Shown here in pieces: positions 57,330 to 64,000 of a DNA stretch of 64,000 bases. Where the stretch lies: assembly GCA_020284085.1 (NCBI GenBank), contig JACEVL010006447.1, positions 1,763,745 to 1,827,744 on the forward strand, given 5' to 3'. The translations under genes were made by a program, and so were the position numbers. The notes beneath the pieces are model-generated. The model had not been told where the DNA came from, made no database searches, and saw only the letters and a program-made list of their open reading frames with translations. Each line of letters starts with the position of its first letter. Position 1 is the first letter of the stretch. This DNA is from Aporrectodea caliginosa. Its lineage: Eukaryota > Annelida > Clitellata > Crassiclitellata > Lumbricidae.

Positions 57330-58390
57330 CAACGTATTATGTTGGGCCATTTAATTGCTTCGTAATCTTAATCGTAAACTCCATATTTCTATAGCGCTAC
57401 TCTGAAGCGTAGTGCACTTCCATAATTAGTAGCCTACTTAGTTCGTCCTGTGCAGATGGCATATGGAGCAACTATAGTCATCTCTCTATCCATCTCTATC
57501 AATCGCCAACTGAATATGCTGCGTAGGACCTATACATAATTTTATATACATGTAGATCCGTTCCAAGAGGATTTGCGTCTGCATTCGTGGGTTGTAAGTC
57601 CACAGTAAATGCTTCCTCCTTTATGACTTCGCAGCAGCTAAATTTACTTCGCCTATTACGGAATTTCAAGTTGGAGTTCAAAATTTTAAAATCTACAATA
57701 CTAACTATAGACTATGTGACCGTGTCTGATAAACTCTTACGAAGGTGAAAGGTTAATAGTCGAGAAATGTGTTCAAACGGCAAGTAGGCCTATAGGCATC
57801 AAATATGGAACAAACTGAGTTCTTTGCATATTTATATCTCTTGTTCTGCTAGCTATTAAACTATAAGCTTTTAACGTAGAGTTGTGCTGCCTAAGTATTT
57901 TTTCAATTAATTAAACGCCATTTTGACGTTCTGCAACAAAACCGTAACTAAACATGTCCCACGGGTGCTCTAATTTGAAATCATGATTAGGCTATTAATT
58001 ATTTGAAAAATGGCCCAGTTACGTAGTTTATTGTCATAACCAATGCTATGCTTATGGAAATTTCATTGAACTCAGCCTCGGAAGGTATGAAAATTCACGT
58101 TCTAATTATGGGCCTACATAGTCAAAAGCGTTGACGATCTCTAGGCTCAGCGACTTAGATCAGATAATAATCGCAATTTTTGGAAACCAGACTATCCGCG
58201 AAGAGACCTATCTTCAAAAACAATGGCCTAGTTGGTTTCTTTTTGTCATAAAAACATGCGATTTTCATCTAATCCATTCAGCAATTTCGGCCAATCCAGT
58301 GTAGGCCTATACTATCAAACACAGTTTGGATTTTCCGACTATTTGGGGTTTCTTTGGAACGGTCACGTATGTCAAGTATATTTAGATGTC
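57330..58390. other. No gene seen
   Basis: Unique AT-rich DNA with short frames only. Confidence 0.4.
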
Positions 58391-58393
58391 CGA

Positions 58394-58395
<2 letters not shown>

Positions 58396-58441
<46 letters not shown>
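58396..58441. repeat. (CTG)n microsatellite, about 15 units
   Basis: Uninterrupted TGC/CTG run. Its surroundings show no gene. Confidence 0.95.
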
Positions 58442-58442
<1 letters not shown>

Positions 58443-58515
58443 GTAAGCGCTAAAGCAGAAACTTCTATAAAAATCTCACCTTCGAAGAAACTATCATTCT
58501 CATGTCGATAAAGGC

Positions 58516-59310
58516 TACAATTAATAATATAAACGCACAGAAATCTCTGCGCCTGCCTGCCTGACTATGTCTGTGCATGATGTTACGCTATTTGCCTGTT
58601 AAGCTGTTTCGCCATGGACAATATGGCTTACGTCATTCTACGTCGTCATAGCAACGCGAGATAATGCACAGGACGACATGCGGATCCTTCTTCGTGTCTA
58701 TAAGGGAATGGGGAGGGAAGGAAGGGAGGGGAAGGAAGGGAGGGAGGGAGGAGGGGAGAGGGAGGGAGGGAGGGAGGGAAAGGAGGGAGGGAGGGAGGGA
58801 GAAGGAGGGATGGAGGGGAAGGGAGGGAGGGAGGTACGGACAGCCGGGAGGGACGGCAGAGAAGTAAGAGGGAGGAGAGGAGAGGGAGGGGAGAGGGAGT
58901 GACTGACATTTTCATTACCCTCGGACGGACGGAGGGAAAGAGGGAGGGAGGGGAATGAGGAGGGAAGGAGGAGGGAAAGGGAAGGAGGGACGAAGGGAGG
59001 GACGGAGGGAAGGGAGGAGGTACGGACGGCCGGGAGGGACGGCAGAGAAGTAAGAGGAGGGAGAGAGGGACTTACCCTCGGACGGAGGGAGGGAGGGAGG
59101 GAGCAGACACGCACGATCGCCGTGAGAGACGTGGGGAGGGAGGGACGGGAGAAGGAAGGGACGGGAGGAAGTAAGGGAGGGAGGAACGGACGGACGGACG
59201 GAGGTAGGGAGGGGAGAGGGAGAAGACTTATGTCAATCATAGCACGAGAAGACGCATCTCTTGACATTTTCAAATTGTTTTTAACCGTCTTAGGACGGGC
59301 CAACATCTAG
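58516..59310 (+). mobile_element. Helitron-like element with GGGA-rich core
   Basis: 5' block AATTAATAATATAAACGCAC then AGAAATCTCTG; 3' end hairpin CGTCTTAGGACG, GGCCAACAT and terminal CTAG followed by T. Both ends match the element at 62397-63177 and nothing in between does. The core is (GGGA)n-type DNA with a higher-order unit of about 187 bp (GGAGGTACGGACAGCC at 58830, again at 59017). CTAG|T after a hairpin is the Helitron 3' signature; no Rep/helicase gene, so non-autonomous. Confidence 0.65.
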
Positions 59311-59748
59311 TAAATTATAATCTAACAAGATATATATCCTACATCACCGAGCGTACTGTTTTGTAAGCACATGACTATATGGTATCTGGAAGCATTGTGC
59401 CTTCTCAGGTGCCATCCATGCGTGGATAATATAACTTTAGTCCAGAAGTAAATGTGTTTACCATATATATACGAGTATATGTATACTCATAAAACTGAAC
59501 GCATGCAAACAAAGACCAAGCAGAGTAGGCTTTTCTGAAAACCTTCGTCGGACGCATTTTTACATCACAGTCTCAATAGGCCAATAATTATTAGAAAGGT
59601 CGTCGGCTGTAGGGCCACAGTGCTTTTGTCACACTCATTTGGTCAGAAATAATAAATTATTTGGGTGCCTAAGCTCAGGTGTGGCTATATTCAAACGTGA
59701 AAAGTGAAGTCTTGTAGGACATCAAGTAGTGCTACATAAAGGCTAAAG

Positions 59749-60145
59749 CAGGAGTGGGCAACATACTGCCTGAGGGCCCGATCCGTCCCCTCTGGGGACC
59801 TTTGAACCGGTCCTTGACATGTCTTTTATATTAGCATTGTACCTGTCACTTCGGAACCTTTTATCCGTTTTATTTATTTTTAAAATTGAATTAACCTAAA
59901 ATATATTTTGTTTTTGTTGGTGTAGTGTAGGATTGTAAGTATTAAAATAGTTAGGTTTTAATCATACAAATTACCTTTATTTACTCTTACGGTTATTTTG
60001 CAATGTTTAGTTTGAATAAAGTTAACAATGTCTCATTTTCTGGGGCAAATGAATCTGCAAAAATTAACCTGCTGTTAGCATACGGACTCGAGTCTTCCTT
60101 AAAATCTTAGGGCGGCTCTCTGTTCAAAGAAGTTGCCTATGCTTG
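59749..60145. mobile_element. hAT-type MITE, 397 bp
   Basis: Ends CAGGAGTGGGCAACATAC and inverse CAAGCATAGGCAACTTC; flanks GGCTAAAG (59741-59748) and GGTTAAAG (60146-60153). Confidence 0.75.
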
Positions 60146-60153
60146 GGTTAAAG

Positions 60154-61420
60154 CCACAGTAAAAGTAGATCATAAGAAATCCGCCGCCAAAAGGGGTCGT
60201 CGTCGGTCGTACAAAAGAGCGCATTGCTGGTCATTACAGTTGCAACTCGTTCAGCGAAAGAAAGCACAACCTATAGATTACTTGGTTCCTTTCAAAATTT
60301 CTGGAATCTGGATACGTCATGCCCTTCACCCAGTCTGAAAACTCTGCCACTGTATCATCTATGGAAATAGACGATTAATTGCACATAATTGCTAATGACA
60401 CGAATTTACCAGAGATATTTATTAAATACAGCCAACAGGTTTATTATTTATAATTATTTGCTTGCATGAAATTGGTATTGCCTTGCCTATAAGCCATATA
60501 TGTAGGTCTACGCCTGACCTATATTAAATTTTAGCCTATTGTGGCCAGTGTGCAGTACTTTCAGTTCAAAGGTTGATATTTAATTATGGTTATCACCTAT
60601 CAAAAACCAAACCTTTAAATTGTCACTGGTTAGACTTGTCGCGTGAAAATCGAAAAATGAAGATAATGTCTTTGCCGCTCATGCAAGGTGCCTTGCGATA
60701 AGGGCAAAACCACCAATGTTACACATGAGCTGATGACTTTATACTGCCGTTGATACTACATATAGATTGCATTTGCTTGGTATGACTGCGGTGCATACTT
60801 TACTTGTAATCAGTAAGCCATGGCGCTTCTAGACGGCAGATTGCTTATAGCCTACATTTGCATTAAACGTCCGGATCCAGTTTTCGAATCCAGTTGTGCA
60901 ATCGACAATAATTGGCTGTGAAGCCCAGTGAGCAAAGTTCATCGGTTTGCTGTTATTTTGTTCGTCTATCAGCTGACATATTCCAGGTCCACTTAGGAAT
61001 GATGTTGATAGAGATGAGTACTCAATATTAAATAAGCGTATCCGTCTTACTGTATATAGCGTTTCTTACATAACCCTACGCTAACTTACTTGTAACAGTA
61101 GACCTACAATACACTAAAATATAATACAGTGCAATATAACCTAGGCCTATATTCAATCTGTTCACCACACATAAGGTATCAGCTTGACCTCCCCGGATTC
61201 TAACCTGGCACCGAAACGGACCAAACAACCTGGCTAGGTTCCTATATTGAAGACTTGATTTGGCTATTGAGGGAGGACTTGATTTGATATAGCGCCGGTG
61301 TTAAGGTGGTCTCACTAACGTGGCTTTTGTGCGGAGCTAAGAAATTTCGGAGATATACATTCAGTTCAAATGCCCTAGATAATTACCAATGAAACTCTTA
61401 CCTTTGATGAGTAACTCATC
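60154..61420. other. No gene seen
   Basis: AT-rich DNA with no open frame of note and no recognised repeat. Confidence 0.4.
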
Positions 61421-61422
61421 TT

Positions 61423-61427
<5 letters not shown>

Positions 61428-61487
<60 letters not shown>
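61428..61487. repeat. (TA)n microsatellite
   Basis: Long TA run broken once by an extra A. Confidence 0.95.
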
Positions 61488-61493
<6 letters not shown>

Positions 61494-62104
61494 TGACCAG
61501 TAGCTTTACGTGATGACTCGCGAGGATGCTATAAAAGTGCGACTTGATCAACATGTGCCAATTGATTGAATATTAATATACATATGGGATTTTATGCTAC
61601 TACTATGACATATACTACATATATAACGCAACGCATTGATAGACGTGATTGCATATGTATGTATGTATATGTCTGTATGAAATGAATGTTTGTTCACACG
61701 TGGTCATTTGTTGCACAGAGGAAGTCGACTATCGAACGGATGCAAATATTGTTTCGGATTGGAGCGTATACCTGCATGCATGCATGCATGCGTGACACAC
61801 ATTAGAGTAACACCTGTTCATCCTGGCGGCCAACGGTTCAATAAAAGCATTAGATCGAAGCACAGATGACTGAATGGTTTGATCCGTATGTCCACCTTTG
61901 CCTGCCTCTCCCTTTCGACGTCTATCTCTCCGCTCCACGTCACCTGTAGGCCTATAGGCTATAGTCATGCTTTAGATTAGATATCGTTCTCCTCATATAC
62001 AGTTCCTTTAGAAGTTTTAACAACAGTTACTTTAGAAACCATTGGACAAAGCACATGTATGTTTATATACATATGCACATTCTACAAAAAGTTGTTGTAG
62101 GCCA

Positions 62105-62115
62105 TATGTATGTAA

Positions 62116-62148
<33 letters not shown>

Positions 62149-62205
62149 TGTATGTATGTATGTATGTATGTATGTATGTATGTATGTATGTATGTATGTA
62201 TGTAT
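62105..62205. repeat. (TATG)n microsatellite
   Basis: About 22 TATG units. It causes a false Met-Tyr-Val-Cys open frame. Confidence 0.95.
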
Positions 62206-62396
62206 AATATTATATGTATGTATTATATGTAGGCTTATGTATTATCCATCTCGGCTAAAGATATAACCATACTCCAGAAACGCTGTCGTTTATCATGTCT
62301 ACGACGTTTTGACGCGTCTCCACAGGCCACGTTGTATACACGTCAGATGACTTGTAGAAAGTGCATTTGCCATGCCAATTGGGATGTGGAAATTGA

Positions 62397-63177
62397 TCAA
62401 ATTAATATTATAAACGAACAGAAATCTCTGTCCGTCGTGTTACGCGAAGCCGCCGCGCAGTGGCCAACCACACACGCAGCGGACGCACCGTGGCCGACCA
62501 CACGCGCAGCGGACGCACAGTGGCCAACCACACACGCAGCGGACGCACAGTGGCCGACCACACACGCAGCGGACGCACCGTGGCCAACCACACACGCAGC
62601 GGACGCACAGTGGCCGACCACACACGCAGCGGACGCACCGTGGCCAACCACACACGCAGCGGACGCACAGTGGCCGACCACACACGCAGCGGACGCACAG
62701 TGGCCAACCACACACGCAGCGGACGCACAGTGGCCAACCACACACCACGCAGCGGACGCACAGTGGCCAACCACACACCACGCAGCGGACGCACAGTGGC
62801 CAACCACACACCACGCAGCGGACGCACAGTGGCCAACCACACACCACGCAGCGGACGCACAGTGGCCAACCACACACCACGCAGCGGACGCACAGTGGCC
62901 AACCACACACCACGCAGCGGACGCACAGTGGCCAACCACACACCACGCAGCGGACGCACAGTGGCCAACCACACACGCAGCGGACGCACAGTGGCCAACA
63001 ACCGGACACGCGCAAGGGAGGGGAAGGAAAAGGTGCGGGTGTGCGGGAGGGGAAGGGTAGGGGTGGTTGGGAGAGAATGGGTTGGGAGGGGAAGAGGAGG
63101 CGAGGCAAGAGGGCTGCTTTTCAGCGAAAACCACATTTAAACATTATTCAGACGTCCTAGGACGGGCAAACATCTAG
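62397..63177 (+). mobile_element. Helitron-like element with 30/33-bp minisatellite core
   Basis: Starts TCAAATTAATATTATAAACG after an A; ends CGTCCTAGGACG hairpin, GGCAAACAT, CTAG followed by T: the A|TC...CTAG|T layout of Helitrons. Core 62458-62999 is a minisatellite. Ends are shared with 58516-59310. No helicase. Confidence 0.7.
62458..62999. repeat. 30/33-bp minisatellite, about 17 units
   Basis: First nine or ten units are 30 bp (CAGTGGCCAACCACACACGC plus AGCGGACGCA), then seven 33-bp units with an extra ACC, then two 30-bp. Early units alternate GGCCAAC/GGCCGAC. Because units are multiples of three, several frames on both strands stay open; none is believed to be a gene. Confidence 0.95.
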
Positions 63178-63336
63178 TTTATAAATATTGTCGGTTTAAT
63201 ATTTGCCTCACACGCTTTGAATCGCTTTTTGATTATTTCTAACTTAGCCTATTCGTCGCCATTCTGCTACCCCTACGTAGGCCTACTCGACGACAGAACT
63301 TGGGTTCGAGTAGTTTGTGTAACTGACGTTTAACTG

Positions 63337-64000
63337 ATGACACTCATCTTGTCCATGCCGTCACAGTCCTCTGCGCCAATTGATCCCATCCTGACTTTCT
63401 TCCTTCGTGCCTTCATCGATGAGTTTCTACCTTTCTTGGTGCGGCTCTGTAATGCGTGCGTCGCTGACGGAGGAAGTCCTGCTAGCCACCCAGAAACGTT
63501 CCATCGTATGGTCATCACTACAGAGGCCGGGAATGGACCCTGATAACATATTGACAGCTACATGCCCATTTCAAATCAAAGTTCCTTTCAAAAGTGATTG
63601 AGAAAATTTGTAGATCAGCATATGTCGCGCTAATCTGGAAGCGTCTGACATCATAGCGAAGCTGCAGTCTGAATTTAAAAAGGCCCATTCAAAGGAAACG
63701 GTTCTTTTGCGGCTGCTCTCCAACTTCTATGACGCCCTCGTGTCAGAACGTGTGACGCTGCTCGCTTTTCTCGACGTGAACGCGGCGTTCGATACGGTCG
63801 ACCATGATATAACAGTGGCACACGCCAAGATATCATATATGCTGTACATTCTTTATAGGCCTACGTCAGGTATTTGGGCCTTGTTCAAGTTCTATATGGG
63901 CTTGCATCAGCTAGAGCATAATTTTATTATGCTGACGATGTGCAGGCCTACACTCGCTGTTCCTCTGCAGTGGAGGCGCCAGGATTTCAGGTTTGGGTGG
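63337..64000 (+). mobile_element. Decayed L2/CR1-type LINE fragment, runs off the window
   Basis: RT blocks in shifting frames: APIDPILTFFLRAFIDEFLP, then RLLSNFYDALVSERVTLLAF with LDVNAAFDTVDHDI (about 63710-63810), and YADDVQAYTRCSSAVE (63930-63975). Same clade as 45827-51525 but more decayed. Confidence 0.8.

Noticed and set aside
62397..63140. Several 220-245 codon frames on both strands
   Set aside because: All are translations of the 30/33-bp minisatellite; no true start context and no domain.

Overview
This is nuclear DNA from an animal. It has AT-rich, intron-containing genes with GT/AG splice sites and metazoan families: an ankyrin/SOCS-box protein, PGRMC, Rab9 and a KASH-type nuclear-envelope protein. 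It also holds a dense mix of L2/CR1-, RTE- and jockey-like LINEs, hAT-type MITEs, Helitrons and minisatellites. A marine invertebrate is likely from this mix, but the sequence does not identify the species.

Layout. 1-4.7 kb: 3' part of an ASB gene (+). 6.4-13.1 kb: PGRMC (-, three exons), its introns filled with TEs. 13.3-15.9 kb: a divergent intergenic spacer with a 71-bp inverted repeat, a SINE and a LINE fragment. 15.9-19.9 kb: Rab9 (+), single coding exon, probably with an upstream non-coding exon and an RTE LINE in that intron. 23.3-24.8 kb: a two-exon PPC/DUF296 protein (-). 25.3-30.4 kb: repeat block with a 41-bp satellite that reverses orientation, a 1.36-kb hAT element inside it and an RLE-type LINE fragment. 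30.7-40.1 kb: a six-exon, 591-aa tail-anchored protein ending in a KASH-like peptide (+). 40.5-42.6 kb: a TA-flanked DNA transposon. 45.8-51.5 kb: one L2-type LINE copy cut by two hAT insertions and a 78-bp templated insert. 52-58 kb: mostly unique DNA, rich in perfect CRE palindromes and with a GC-rich promoter-like patch, but no gene I can prove. 58.5-63.2 kb: two Helitron-like elements, each with its own minisatellite core. 63.3-64 kb: another L2 fragment running off the end.

The five supported genes are unlinked housekeeping or membrane-traffic functions (ubiquitin-ligase adaptor, heme-binding ER protein, late-endosome GTPase, PPC protein, nuclear-envelope tether). Nothing suggests a shared pathway. 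The best structure in the window is the layered transposon record: at least 15 hAT-like insertions (13 with 8-bp target duplications matching at 7 or 8 positions), several of which can be removed in thought to restore the interrupted host element exactly.
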